This document shows, piece by piece, positions 42,441 through 51,795 of a stretch of 64,000 bases of DNA (position 1 is its first letter; each line of letters begins with the position of its first letter). The DNA lies in contig NZ_JAVFWO010000007.1 of NCBI RefSeq assembly GCF_031085295.1, positions 1 to 64,000 on the forward strand. Reading direction: 5' to 3'. The position numbers and the translations under genes are program-made. The notes under the pieces are model-generated. The model was not told where the DNA came from and searched no databases. It saw only the letters and a list, made by a program, of their open reading frames with translations. The DNA is from Microbacterium psychrotolerans (GTDB lineage: Bacteria; Actinomycetota; Actinomycetes; Actinomycetales; Microbacteriaceae).

Positions 42441-43666
42441 CCGCCCGTCGTCTCATCCCGGCACTCGCCGTCGCCGCCCTCGGCGCCCTCGTCCTGTCCG
42501 GTTGCGTCGCCAAGAGCGACGCCGCCTCATCCGACGCACTGACCGTGTCGTCGACGGCCTCGGGCTGCGAGGTGTCGGGTGATGCGGCGACCAGTGGCAC
42601 GCTCACGTTCGATGTGAGCAACGACGGCGACGAGGTGACCGAGTTCTACCTGCTCGCCGACGACGGCCTGCGCATCGTGGGCGAGGTCGAGAACATCGCG
42701 CCCGGCGCGTCGCGCACGCTCACGGTCGTCGCGCAGCCGGGTGACTACTTCACGCTCTGCAAGCCGGGAATGATCGGCGACGGCGTCGGGCGCGCGGCGT
42801 TCGCCGTCTCGGGCGACGCCGTCGAGCTGTCGGGCGAGGACGCGGAGCAGAAGCAGCAGGCGGTCGACCTCTACGCCGCCTTCGTCAAGGACCAGGTCGG
42901 GCAGCTCGCCCCCGCCGTGTCGGAGTTCGTCGCGGCGTACGAGTCGGGCGACGATGAGACCGCGCGTGCGCAGTTCGCCCTCGTGCGCGCCTACTACGAG
43001 CGCATCGAGCCGGTCGCCGAGGCGCTCGGCGACCTCGACCCGCGCATCGACTACCGCGAGGTCGACGCGATCGCCGAAGGACTGGACTGGACCGGGTTCC
43101 ACCGGATCGAGAAGGACCTGTGGGTGCCGGCCGCCGATGCACTGAACGCCGACGGCGAGACGCCGGCGTGGCAGGACTGGGCGCCCTCGACCGAGGCGGA
43201 GCGCGCCGCCTTCGGCGATCAGTTGATCGCCGACGTGCAGGAGCTGTATGACTACGTGCACTCCGACGACTTCCAGGAGTCCCTCGACGCGCAGGGCATC
43301 GCCGGCATCTCCAACGGCGCCATCGCACTCCTCGACGAGGTCGCCACGGGCAAGATCCAGGGCGAAGAGGACTGGTGGTCGGGCACGGATCTCTCCGACT
43401 TCGCCGCCAACGTCGAAGGCTCGAAGATGGCGTTCTCGCTCGTGCGCGACTTCGCCGTGGCACAGGGCGACGAGGGTGCGGCCCTCGCCGACGAGATCGA
43501 CGCCGGCTACGCCGACCTCGAGACCGCCCTCGCGCAGTACGGCTCGCTCGAGAGCGGCTTCGTGGTGTACACCGAGCTCACCGACGACGACAAGCGCGAG
43601 CTCACCGACCTGATCAACGCCCTCGCCGAGCCGCTCGCGCAGCTCACGAACACGGTGCTGGCGTAA
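42437..43666 (+). CDS. efeO: Iron uptake lipoprotein EfeO
   Basis: 409 residues. Signal peptide with lipobox LSGC at about 20-23, then a cupredoxin-like domain (about 35-130) whose block DYFTLCKPGM carries possible Cys/Met ligands. The M75 imelysin-like domain follows, with the HxxE metal motif HRIE (His222, Glu225). It is exported and lipid-anchored, and hands iron to EfeU. AAGGAGAAG precedes the start. Confidence 0.95.
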   Translation: MTARRLIPALAVAALGALVLSGCVAKSDAASSDALTVSSTASGCEVSGDAATSGTLTFDVSNDGDEVTEFYLLADDGLRIVGEVENIAPGASRTLTVVAQPGDYFTLCKPGMIGDGVGRAAFAVSGDAVELSGEDAEQKQQAVDLYAAFVKDQVGQLAPAVSEFVAAYESGDDETARAQFALVRAYYERIEPVAEALGDLDPRIDYREVDAIAEGLDWTGFHRIEKDLWVPAADALNADGETPAWQDWAPSTEAERAAFGDQLIADVQELYDYVHSDDFQESLDAQGIAGISNGAIALLDEVATGKIQGEEDWWSGTDLSDFAANVEGSKMAFSLVRDFAVAQGDEGAALADEIDAGYADLETALAQYGSLESGFVVYTELTDDDKRELTDLINALAEPLAQLTNTVLA

Positions 43667-43667
43667 C

Positions 43668-44993
43668 GTGACCGACCCGTCGAACGGCTCCGCGGACGCT
43701 CCCGCTCCGGCGGGGGCGGCGCCGGGCGCGGGTGCCGGTCTCTCGCGGCGCGGCGTCCTCGGCCTCGCGCTCGGGGCCGGCGCCGCCGGCCTCGCGCTCG
43801 GGGCGGGAGCCGGCGCGACGACGGGCGTCGCCGTCGGGCGTGCGCGGGAGCAGGATGCCGCGGCATCCGTCTACGACTACTACGGCGCGCATCAGGCCGG
43901 CATCACGACGCCCGTGCAGGATCATCTGCACTTCGCGTCGTTCGACATGATGGCGCGCACCGATCGCGACGATCTGGTGACGCTCCTGCAGGACTGGTCG
44001 TACGCGGCGGCCCGCATGACCCAGGGCCTCGACGTCAGCGCCACCGGCGCAGTGGGCGGGTCGCCGGAGGCCCCGCCGGACGACACCGGCGAGGCGCTGG
44101 GGCTCGCGGCGAGCGGCCTGACGATCACCTTCGGCTTCGGCCCGTCGCTGTTCGAGAACGACGAGGGCGACCGCTACGGGCTCGCGACGCGGCGGCCGGC
44201 GCAGCTCGAGAAGCTGCCGGCGTTCCTCGGCGACGACCTCGACCCGGCGCTCTCGGGCGGCGACCTGTGCATCCAGGCCTGCGCCGACGATCCGCAGGTC
44301 GCTGTGCACGCGATCCGCAACCTCAGCCGCATCGCCTTCGGGCGCGCGCGGCTGCGGTGGTCTCAGCTCGGCTTCGGACGCACGTCGCGCACGACGGCGG
44401 CGCAGGCGACGCCGCGCAACCTCTTCGGCTTCAAGGACGGCACCGCGAACATCCTCGCGACCGATGATGCGGCGCTCGCCGACCACGTGTGGGTCGGCGC
44501 CGCGGACGAGCCGGCATGGATGGCGGGCGGTTCGTACCTCGTCGCGCGCAAGATCGCGATGCTCATCGAGACCTGGGACCGTGTGCGCCTCTCGGAGCAG
44601 GAGTCGATCATCGGCCGCACCAAGGGCGTGGGGGCGCCGCTGTCGGGCGGCGACGAGTTCACCGAGCCCGACTTCGACGCCACCGGTGCGGGCGGTCAGC
44701 CGGCGATCGCGACGACCAGCCACGTGCGGCTCGCGCATCCGGAGCTGAACGACGGCATCCGGATCCTGCGGCGCGGCTACAACTTCGTCGACGGCAACAA
44801 CGAACTGGGCCGTCTCGACGCCGGGCTGTTCTTCCTGTCGTACCAGCGATCGCCCGAGCAGTTCGTGCGCCTGCAGCGCTCGCTGTCGACCGACACGATG
44901 AACGAGTACATCCGCCACGTGGGCTCGGGACTCTGGGCGGTTCCCGCGGGCGCGCAGCCCGGCTCCTTCGTCGGAGCCGCTCTCTTCGCCTGA
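43668..44993 (+). CDS. efeB: Tat-exported DyP-type haem peroxidase EfeB
   Basis: 441 residues from GTG, one base after the efeO stop. The Tat motif SRRGVLG (Arg27-Arg28) precedes a hydrophobic Ala/Gly stretch, so the folded protein with haem is exported. The DyP catalytic Asp is Asp257 in FGFKDGTAN, and the proximal haem ligand is probably His357 in VRLAHPE. In E. coli EfeB oxidises ferrous iron or haem-related substrates for EfeUO. Confidence 0.95.
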   Translation: MTDPSNGSADAPAPAGAAPGAGAGLSRRGVLGLALGAGAAGLALGAGAGATTGVAVGRAREQDAAASVYDYYGAHQAGITTPVQDHLHFASFDMMARTDRDDLVTLLQDWSYAAARMTQGLDVSATGAVGGSPEAPPDDTGEALGLAASGLTITFGFGPSLFENDEGDRYGLATRRPAQLEKLPAFLGDDLDPALSGGDLCIQACADDPQVAVHAIRNLSRIAFGRARLRWSQLGFGRTSRTTAAQATPRNLFGFKDGTANILATDDAALADHVWVGAADEPAWMAGGSYLVARKIAMLIETWDRVRLSEQESIIGRTKGVGAPLSGGDEFTEPDFDATGAGGQPAIATTSHVRLAHPELNDGIRILRRGYNFVDGNNELGRLDAGLFFLSYQRSPEQFVRLQRSLSTDTMNEYIRHVGSGLWAVPAGAQPGSFVGAALFA

Positions 44994-45012
44994 GCGCCGC
45001 GCTTCTCGTTGG

Positions 45013-45028
45013 AGCCCCTGCCGGGGCT
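45013..45028. terminator. Short hairpin after efeB
   Basis: AGCCCC (45013-45018) pairs with GGGGCT (45023-45028), loop TGCC, in the convergent gap between efeB and the acyltransferase gene. Weak. Confidence 0.45.
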
Positions 45029-45056
45029 GACCGCCGTCGGCGCCGCGAACCTCTGC

Positions 45057-46232
45057 TCAGCCGTTCTGGCGGGGATCGGGCCGGGGAACCCGGGGCTGCT
45101 CGCGCGGTCGGCGCGAACCGGTCGGGTCGCTGCGGCGGCCCTCGCGCCGCGCGAGCGTGCGGTCGGCGAACAGCCACGCCGGACGCGGCTCGACCAGCGG
45201 GCGGAAGACGCGGCGCACCGGACGCGTCGCCAGCCCCAGCGCGATGAGCACCGAACCGACGATGACCAGCGGCAGCCAGAGCCAGGTGGGCTCGGCGTTG
45301 CGCAGCAGGCCGTTCTCGCGGAACGGGTACAGCACGAAGGAGTGCAGCAGGTAGACGTACATCGTGTACTGGCCGAAATGCGTCCACCAGTGGGTGTCGC
45401 GCGGAAGCAGCGCGAAGAACGCCGTCGACAGCAGCACCGCCACGATCATGAGCGCGAGGCGCACGCCGCCTGCCCACCACTGGGTGCCGCCGATGGAGGC
45501 GTAGTTCTCGTCGTAGAAGAGCCACTCCCGCAGGTTCATGGCGCGCCAGTCGTCGACGAAGAACCACGCCGCCCAGGCGGCGAGTGCGAAAAGGCCGATG
45601 CCTCCGGCGAACACCCACCACGGGCGGCGGTCCAGCAGCCGCAGCCGTGCGACCACGTCGTGCTCGCGCAGCCACCAGCCGAGCGTGAAGAAGGGCAGCA
45701 GGCCGAGGGTGCGCGACAGCGAGAACGTCGAGTCGATGTTGGGCAGGTATCCGGCGCCGATCGAGATCGCGACCGTCCACAGCAGCGGCCAACGCAGCAG
45801 CGCGAGGTAGGGGAGCACGACGCGGAAGATGCCCAGCGCCAGCAGGAACCACAGCGTCCACGACGGCTCGGTGAGGTTGGGGTTCGCCTGGCCCTCGACG
45901 AGCCACTTCGTCAGCGTCCACAGCCCCTCGAACACGATGTACGGCACCAGGATGTCGGTGATGACGCGCGCCATCTGCGTCCTCGTGGGGGCATCCGACT
46001 TCGAGAAGTAGCCGGAGATCACCGCGAAGGCCGGCATGTGGAACGCATACACGACGAGGTAGAGACTCAGCGCGATGTCGGAGTCGTACGTCAGCCGCTG
46101 TACGGCGTGACCGAGCACGACCAGGACGATGCACGCGAACCGGGCGTTGTCCCAGAAGGGTGTGCGCCGTCGCGGGCGGGCGATCGACCCCGACGGGGTG
46201 GTCGCCGTGGGGGGAACGCTGCTGCCGGTCAT
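45057..46232 (-). CDS. Acyltransferase family 3 membrane protein
   Basis: 391 residues from ATG 46232, which has GAGAGG just upstream. Ten or so membrane helices. The acyltransferase-3 opening is FWDNARFACIVLVVLGHAVQ with the conserved His, and FHMPAFAVISGYFSKS follows. Such proteins O-acylate cell-surface sugars or lipids; substrate unknown. It is convergent with efeB and divergent from the esterase gene. Confidence 0.88.
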   Translation of the reverse strand: MTGSSVPPTATTPSGSIARPRRRTPFWDNARFACIVLVVLGHAVQRLTYDSDIALSLYLVVYAFHMPAFAVISGYFSKSDAPTRTQMARVITDILVPYIVFEGLWTLTKWLVEGQANPNLTEPSWTLWFLLALGIFRVVLPYLALLRWPLLWTVAISIGAGYLPNIDSTFSLSRTLGLLPFFTLGWWLREHDVVARLRLLDRRPWWVFAGGIGLFALAAWAAWFFVDDWRAMNLREWLFYDENYASIGGTQWWAGGVRLALMIVAVLLSTAFFALLPRDTHWWTHFGQYTMYVYLLHSFVLYPFRENGLLRNAEPTWLWLPLVIVGSVLIALGLATRPVRRVFRPLVEPRPAWLFADRTLARREGRRSDPTGSRRPREQPRVPRPDPRQNG

Positions 46233-46363
46233 CGTCACCTCTCGCCGGGGCGCAGACCAGACTAGCCGGGGATGATCCGCTTCGCCTTCGCTTGACACCG
46301 AGTCCCACGCGGGCTGAGTCTGAGTTCGGCAGCGCCGCCGACGTGCGCCAGGAGGAGACCACG

Positions 46364-47945
46364 ATGACGGTGCCCATGCCCTCAGCCCACGGTGCCGGGG
46401 CGGTCCCGGACGCCTCTGCCCTCACGAGCACCTCGGCGACCGCTACCTCGTTCGGCGCAGTTGACCTGCGTCCCGTCGTGCAGGTCGCCGGCGGTCGCGT
46501 TCGCGGTACTCGCGAGGGCGCGCTCGATCGATTCCTCGGCATCCCGTACGCCGCCGCGCCGGTCGGGGAGCTGCGCTTCCGTGAGCCACAGCCGGCACCG
46601 GCATGGGAGGGGGAGCGGGATGCCGCGGCCTTCGGCCCGACGGCTCCGCAGGCGCCCTATGGCGGCGGCCTCGAGAAGTACCTGCCGACCGTCGAGATCG
46701 CCGGCGACGACATCCTGACGGTGAACGTGTGGACGCCGGCCGACCGGCCGGCCGATGCGGCGCTGCCGGTGCTCGTGTTCGTGCACGGAGGCACTGACCC
46801 GTGGCGCGGCGGCCCTGCCGGCCTACGGCGGGCGGACGTTCGCACGGCACGGCATCGTGTACGTCTCGGTCCAGTACCGGCTCGGGCAGGAGGGCTTCGC
46901 GGTGCTTGACGACGTGCCGCAGAACCTCGGTGTGCTCGACCAGCAGGCCGCGCTGCGCTGGGTGCGCCGCGAGATCGCGGCCTTCGGTGGCGACCCGGCG
47001 AACGTCACGGTCATGGGCCACTCAGCGGGCGCGAACACCCTCACCGCCCTGCTCGCCCTGCCGCACGCGAAAGAGCTGTTCGACCGCGCGATCCTCCAGT
47101 CCGGGCCGCTCGCCGCGCAGCCTCCGAAGAAGGCCGGACGCATGACGCGCGAGATCGCCAAGCGGCTGAAGATCTCCGCCACGCGCGCCGGATTCTCCGC
47201 TGTGACCGCCCACCAGCTGGTGGAGCAGCAGCGGGCGATCGCCGCGGGCGGCTCGCCTCTCGGCCGCGGCCCCAGCGTGGCGCTCGCCATCGGCGGCGAG
47301 GCCGTGCCGCGCAATCCGCTCGACGCCCTGCTCGCCGGCGCCGGCCGCGGCATCCCCGTGCTCATCGGCTCCACGAGCGAGGAGTACCGGCTCTGGTTCG
47401 TGCCCAGCGGCGTCCTCGACAGGATCACGGCCCGCACGCTCGCCCTCGCCCGCCTCGCGTCGCGGGTGCCCTCGCGCATCGTGACGGCGCACCGTGCCCG
47501 TCGGCCCGATGCGACGGCGGGAGAGGTGCTCGGCGAAGTGGTGACCGACGTTCTCCTGCGCGGGCCGATCGCGCGGTTCGCCGACAGCCGGACCGACGAG
47601 CCGGCCGCGTCTCTCCGGGTTGAAGCGGCACCCGCGGCTCCTACATGGGTCTACGAGTTCCGGTGGCGGAGCCCCGTCGACCGCCTGGGCGCCGCCCACG
47701 GGATGGAGCTCGGCTTCGTGTTCGACCGCGTCGACACGCCCGACGCCGTGGCCCTGGGCGGCCACGACGGTCCGCAGGCCCTCGCCGACGCCATGCACCG
47801 CGCCTGGGTGTCGTTCGTCCTCGAGGGCGATCCGGGATGGGAGGCGTGGTCGAGCCGCCGGCCGGTGCAGGCGTTCGACGCCGACGGGGGCCATATCGAC
47901 TACGCGCCGCGTCAGGACGAGCTCGACGGTCTTCCCAAGCGGTAG
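46364..47945 (+). pseudogene. Type B carboxylesterase broken by a frameshift
   Basis: The first part (from ATG 46364, after AGGAGGAG) reads as a carboxylesterase with LGIPYAAAPVGELRF and ends at LPVLVFVHGG. At about 46791 the frame changes: the remainder continues in another frame as TRGAAALPAYGGRTF, then VSVQYRLG, and the nucleophile elbow GHSAGA. Two bases are missing: inserting GC in GGAGGC^ACTGACC restores HGGALTRGAA. The oxyanion-hole HGG lies exactly at the break, so as written no functional enzyme is made. Either a recent mutation or a sequencing error. Confidence 0.85.
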
Positions 47946-47958
47946 TGTCACAGTCGCG

Positions 47959-48843
47959 ATGACGACGATCGACGACGCGCTCGCGCGCGACCAGGCCCTT
48001 CCCGACCTCGACTGGCACGTGTTCCCCGCCGGCACCGAGCGCGATGTGTTCCGTGCTCCCAGTGGCGGCCTGGCACGTGTTCGTCTCGGCGACCCCGACG
48101 CGCCGCGCGTCGTGCTCGTGCCCGGCGTCGCCGGGTCGAAGGAGGACTTCGTCCTGCTGTTCCCTCTCCTTGCGGCAGCGGGTTACCGCGTCGAGGCGTA
48201 CGACATCGCCGGCCACTACGAGTCGGTCGACGCGGGGCCGCAGCATCTCGACCCGCCGCGCGAGTCCTACGACTATCCGCTGTTCGTCGACGATCTCGTC
48301 GCGATCCTCGAAGAGGGTGGTGGACCCGCGCACGTGCTCGGCTACAGCTTCGCGGGTCTGGTGACCGAGCTCGCCCTGGTCGCGCGCCCCGAGCTGTTCC
48401 GCAGCCTCACGCTCATGGCGGCGCCGCCGGCGACCGGCCAGGTGTTCCGTGGCGTGAAGCACATCGGCCCCATCTCGGACATGTCGCCGCACCGGGCGGC
48501 CGGGCTCATCCTCTGGGGCATCCGCTACAACCTCAACCGCACGCCCCCGGGGCGCATCGCATTCGTGCGCGAGCGTCTCGGCATCACCGGCCGCGCCTGC
48601 ATCGACGACGTCGTCGGCCTGATGATGGCCACGCCCGACGTCGCGGACGACGTCGCCGCGATCGACGTTCCGAAGCTCATCGCCGTCGGTGAGCAGGACC
48701 TGTGGCCTCAGGCCCAGCACGACGCCTACGCGCTGCGCATCGGCGCGCGCGTGGCGACGTACCCGACGGGTCACGCGCCCTGCGAGACGGCGCCGCACCA
48801 GCTCGTGCGCGACATGCTGCAGCTGTTCGCCGCCGCGCAGTGA
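47959..48843 (+). CDS. Alpha/beta-fold hydrolase
   Basis: 294 residues from ATG 47959, 14 bases after the esterase stop. Hydrolase core with VVLVPGVAGSKEDF near 60, the nucleophile elbow GYSFAG near 128, the acidic block VGEQDLWPQ and a late catalytic His in TGHAPCETAPHQ. Similar proteins include mycolic-acid or lipid-type hydrolases, but no substrate can be assigned. Probably co-transcribed with the broken esterase. Confidence 0.82.
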   Translation: MTTIDDALARDQALPDLDWHVFPAGTERDVFRAPSGGLARVRLGDPDAPRVVLVPGVAGSKEDFVLLFPLLAAAGYRVEAYDIAGHYESVDAGPQHLDPPRESYDYPLFVDDLVAILEEGGGPAHVLGYSFAGLVTELALVARPELFRSLTLMAAPPATGQVFRGVKHIGPISDMSPHRAAGLILWGIRYNLNRTPPGRIAFVRERLGITGRACIDDVVGLMMATPDVADDVAAIDVPKLIAVGEQDLWPQAQHDAYALRIGARVATYPTGHAPCETAPHQLVRDMLQLFAAAQ

Positions 48844-48848
48844 CGAGA

Positions 48849-48875
48849 GCGGATGCCGCCGCGTGCGGCATCCGC
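48849..48875 (+). terminator. 11-bp hairpin on the GGATGCC word
   Basis: GCGGATGCCGC (48849-48859) pairs with GCGGCATCCGC (48865-48875) around CGCGT, after the hydrolase gene. Confidence 0.8.
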
Positions 48876-48972
48876 GCTCGACGTCACTTGATCGAGCGGC
48901 GCGTGACGACCAGCAGTGAATCGAGCGGACGCCGGGGTCGCAGCATCCGATTCGGGAATAACCTTTGTGGGC

Positions 48973-49047
48973 ATGCGTTACACGAGATACATTCATTTGC
49001 ATAGATTCGTCCGCGACGGAGATCCCGCACGGCGAACGGAGCCCTGA
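48973..49047 (+). promoter_or_regulatory. AT-rich upstream region of the flavin pair
   Basis: One reading is a promoter, TTACAC (48978) with 17 bases to ATAGAT (49001). The other is a 24-residue ORF MRYTRYIHLHRFVRDGDPAR... with only a weak ribosome site. Both cannot hold together, because the promoter would lie inside the ORF. The local AT content is far above the surroundings. Confidence 0.35.
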
Positions 49048-49070
49048 GTCAGGGGAGCGGAGAAGCGATC

Positions 49071-50297
49071 GTGAGCGAGAGCACCACGTGGTCGGGAATG
49101 CAGTTCGGCATCTTCACGGTGAGCGACATCACCCAGGACCCGACCGACGGCACCACGCCCAGTGAGGCGGAGAGGATCCGGGCGACGATCGAGATCGCCA
49201 AGCACGCCGAGGAGGTGGGCCTGGACGTCTTCGCCCTCGGTGAGCACCACAACCCGCCGTTCTGGTCGTCGTCGCCCACCACGACGCTCGCGTACATCGC
49301 CGCGCAGACCGAACGCCTCATCCTGTCGACCGCGACGACCCTCATCACCACGAACGACCCGGTGAAGATCGCCGAGGACTACGCGATGCTGCAGCACGTG
49401 TCTGGCGGGCGCACCGACCTCATGATCGGCCGCGGCAACACCGGCCCGGTGTACCCGTGGTTCGGCAAGGACATCCGCCAGGGCCTGCCGCTCGCGATCG
49501 AGAACTACAACCTGCTGCACCGCCTGTGGCGTGAGGATGTCGTCGACTGGGAGGGCCAGTTCCGCACGCCCCTGCAGGGCTTCACGTCGACCCCGCGCCC
49601 GCTCGACGGTGTGGCGCCGTTCGTGTGGCACGGCTCGATCCGCACTCCCGAGATCGCGGAGCAGGCGGCCTACTACGGCGACGGCTTCTTCGCGAACAAC
49701 ATCTTCTGGCCCAAGGAGCACTACCAGCGCTTGATCGCGCTGTACCGCCAGCGCTACGCGCACTACGGTCACGGCACGCCCGAGCAGGCGATCGTGGGCC
49801 TCGGCGGTCAGGTCTTCATGGCCGCGAAGTCTCAGGATGCGGTGGCGCAGTTCCGCCCTTACTTCGACAACGCCCCCGTGTACGGCCACGGTCCGTCGCT
49901 CGAGGACTTCAGCGAGATGACGCCCCTCACCGTCGGCTCGCCCCAGCAGGTGATCGACCGCTACGCCGCCATGCGCGAGACGTACGGCGACTACCAGCGC
50001 CAGCTGTTCCTCATGGACCACGCCGGCCTGCCGCTGAAGACGGTGCTCGAGCAGCTCGACATCCTGGGCGGCGAGGTCGTCCCGGTGCTGCGCAAGGAGC
50101 TGCAGAAGAACCGGGCGCCGGAGGTCCCGGACGCCCCGACCCACGCGAACCTCGTGGCCGCAGCCTACGGCGACCAGGCACCGCGGCAGGCGGTGCCCGG
50201 GGCGAACCGCGGCGACAACCTCGTGGGAACCAGCCCGTACCAGGACAGCCCGGCGCCCGCAGGTGCCGCATTCGGCCTCGGCCGGAAGGAGGCGTGA
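49071..50297 (+). CDS. LLM-class flavin monooxygenase, CE1758 type
   Basis: 408 residues from GTG 49071 (GGAGAAG upstream). Luciferase-like TIM barrel with MQFGIFTVSDIT at the start, FALGEHHNPPFW and the block MIGRGNTGPVYPW. The C-terminal tail (about 345-408) is low complexity. It fits the LLM family that Corynebacterium CE1758 typifies, always next to an FMN reductase, as here. It would use reduced FMN and O2 to oxidise an unknown small molecule. Confidence 0.88.
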   Translation: MSESTTWSGMQFGIFTVSDITQDPTDGTTPSEAERIRATIEIAKHAEEVGLDVFALGEHHNPPFWSSSPTTTLAYIAAQTERLILSTATTLITTNDPVKIAEDYAMLQHVSGGRTDLMIGRGNTGPVYPWFGKDIRQGLPLAIENYNLLHRLWREDVVDWEGQFRTPLQGFTSTPRPLDGVAPFVWHGSIRTPEIAEQAAYYGDGFFANNIFWPKEHYQRLIALYRQRYAHYGHGTPEQAIVGLGGQVFMAAKSQDAVAQFRPYFDNAPVYGHGPSLEDFSEMTPLTVGSPQQVIDRYAAMRETYGDYQRQLFLMDHAGLPLKTVLEQLDILGGEVVPVLRKELQKNRAPEVPDAPTHANLVAAAYGDQAPRQAVPGANRGDNLVGTSPYQDSPAPAGAAFGLGRKEA

Positions 50298-50298
50298 C

Positions 50299-50943
50299 AT
50301 GACCGCTCGCCGTATCGCCGTCATCTCGGCGGGTCTGTCGAACCCGTCCTCGACGCGCATGCTCGCCGATCGGCTCGCCGCCGCGACGGCGAAGCAGCTG
50401 TCGGAGCGCGGCATCGAGATCGAGGTCGACGTGTTCGAGCTGCGCGACTACGCCCACGACATCACGAACAACCTCCTGACGGGGTTCGCTCCGCCCGCCC
50501 TGGAGTCCGTGATCAACGCGGTCGTCTCGGCCGACGCGGTCATCGCGGTGACGCCGATCTTCTCCACGAGCTACTCGGGCCTGTTCAAGTCGTTCATCGA
50601 CGTGCTCGACCCCGACGCGCTCACCGGCAAGCCAGTGCTGATCGGCGCGAACGCAGGCACCGCTCGCCACTCGCTCGCGATCGACTACGCCATCCGGCCG
50701 CTGTTCACGTACCTGCACGCCGAGCCGGTCTCGACGGGTGTGTTCGCCGCGTCGAGCGACTGGGGCTCGTCGGCCGACAACATCGCACCGCTCGGTGAGC
50801 GGATCGACCGCGGCGCGCGCGAGCTCGCCGACGCGATCGCGCGGCGGGAGCCGGCGACGGACTCCGATCCGTTCGACCCCGCCAACTACCTCGGCGAGGG
50901 GCGCTCGTTCGGCCACCTGCTGGGCGGCCTCGCGGGCGAGTGA
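50299..50943 (+). CDS. NAD(P)H-dependent FMN reductase, CE1759 type
   Basis: 214 residues with the flavodoxin-like fold: ISAGLSNPSSTRMLADRL (phosphate loop of FMN) and VTPIFSTSYSGLFKSFIDVL. Starts one base after the monooxygenase stop, with GAAGGAGG as ribosome site, so the two are made in a fixed ratio. It supplies FMNH2 to the partner. Confidence 0.9.
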   Translation: MTARRIAVISAGLSNPSSTRMLADRLAAATAKQLSERGIEIEVDVFELRDYAHDITNNLLTGFAPPALESVINAVVSADAVIAVTPIFSTSYSGLFKSFIDVLDPDALTGKPVLIGANAGTARHSLAIDYAIRPLFTYLHAEPVSTGVFAASSDWGSSADNIAPLGERIDRGARELADAIARREPATDSDPFDPANYLGEGRSFGHLLGGLAGE

Positions 50944-50955
50944 TCCCGCGAACCC

Positions 50956-51795
50956 TCAGCCGAGATACACGTCCTCCGGTGCGCGGAGGGGGCGCCACGC
51001 GTCCTCTCCGCGCACCGCGGCGTCTGCGGCACCGACCCGGGGCATCACGTCGGCGTCGACGAGTCCGCCGAGGTCGACGCCGGTCAGGGCCTCGATGTCG
51101 GCGATCGGCACCTGGAACGTGCGGAAGGCGCCCAGCGAAGGCACCGCGAGGGCTCCCTGGGTCACGTCGATCAGCTCGGACTGGTCGAGCAGGAAGCCCG
51201 CCGCGGCGAGGCCGGGCGACGACCCTCCGTCCTGCGTCGCCCATGCGGCGACCTTGAAGAAGCGCCGCGGGATGCGGATGCCGCGATAGGGCGGGTCGTC
51301 GTCAGCGAGGACCGGGGCGGTGAAGACGCTCAGCCGTTCGTCGGTCGTGTCGGCGAACTCCAGCACATGGTCCTCGAGCCCGAGCCACAGCTCCTTCGAC
51401 TGGTTGAACCCGCTCGCCTGCGGAGCGGCGTTGGGATAGACGAACGTCGCCTCTGTCGCCTCCCGAGCCTGTGCGGCCGTGCCCCAGCCAGGATCCCGCC
51501 GGCGCACCAGATGCCCGCGGTCCAGGTCGTTCGATGCGTAGACGGCGGGTCCCGCCTGCTCGGTGGCGGGAATCCGGGGGTCCAGCTCCCACTCGCCCGT
51601 GCGCGGCAGATCCTGGAGCGTGGCGCCGTCGATGTTCACCGCCGTCACCACCGCGAGGCGCCGCTGCGGCTCGAGCAGGATCGTGAAGCGCGGGTAGGTG
51701 AGAAGGCGCACCTCCCGCGCAGCCGAAGGCCGCGGGAGGGGGAGGGGGATGCCGAGGAAGCGCTCGTCGTATGCGTCAAAGGTCTCGTCTGCCAC
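50956..51795 (-). CDS. DNA/RNA non-specific endonuclease (beta-beta-alpha-metal)
   Basis: 279 residues from GTG 51795. The NUC motif is LDRGHLVRR with general base His95; Asn131 and Glu141 in FNQSKELWLGLEDH are the likely metal residues, with the Asn-to-Glu spacing two residues longer than usual. Most members are secreted, but no signal peptide or membrane segment is visible with this or the other starts. The gene overlaps the upstream DedA gene by 20 bases. Confidence 0.85.
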   Translation of the reverse strand: MADETFDAYDERFLGIPLPLPRPSAAREVRLLTYPRFTILLEPQRRLAVVTAVNIDGATLQDLPRTGEWELDPRIPATEQAGPAVYASNDLDRGHLVRRRDPGWGTAAQAREATEATFVYPNAAPQASGFNQSKELWLGLEDHVLEFADTTDERLSVFTAPVLADDDPPYRGIRIPRRFFKVAAWATQDGGSSPGLAAAGFLLDQSELIDVTQGALAVPSLGAFRTFQVPIADIEALTGVDLGGLVDADVMPRVGAADAAVRGEDAWRPLRAPEDVYLG

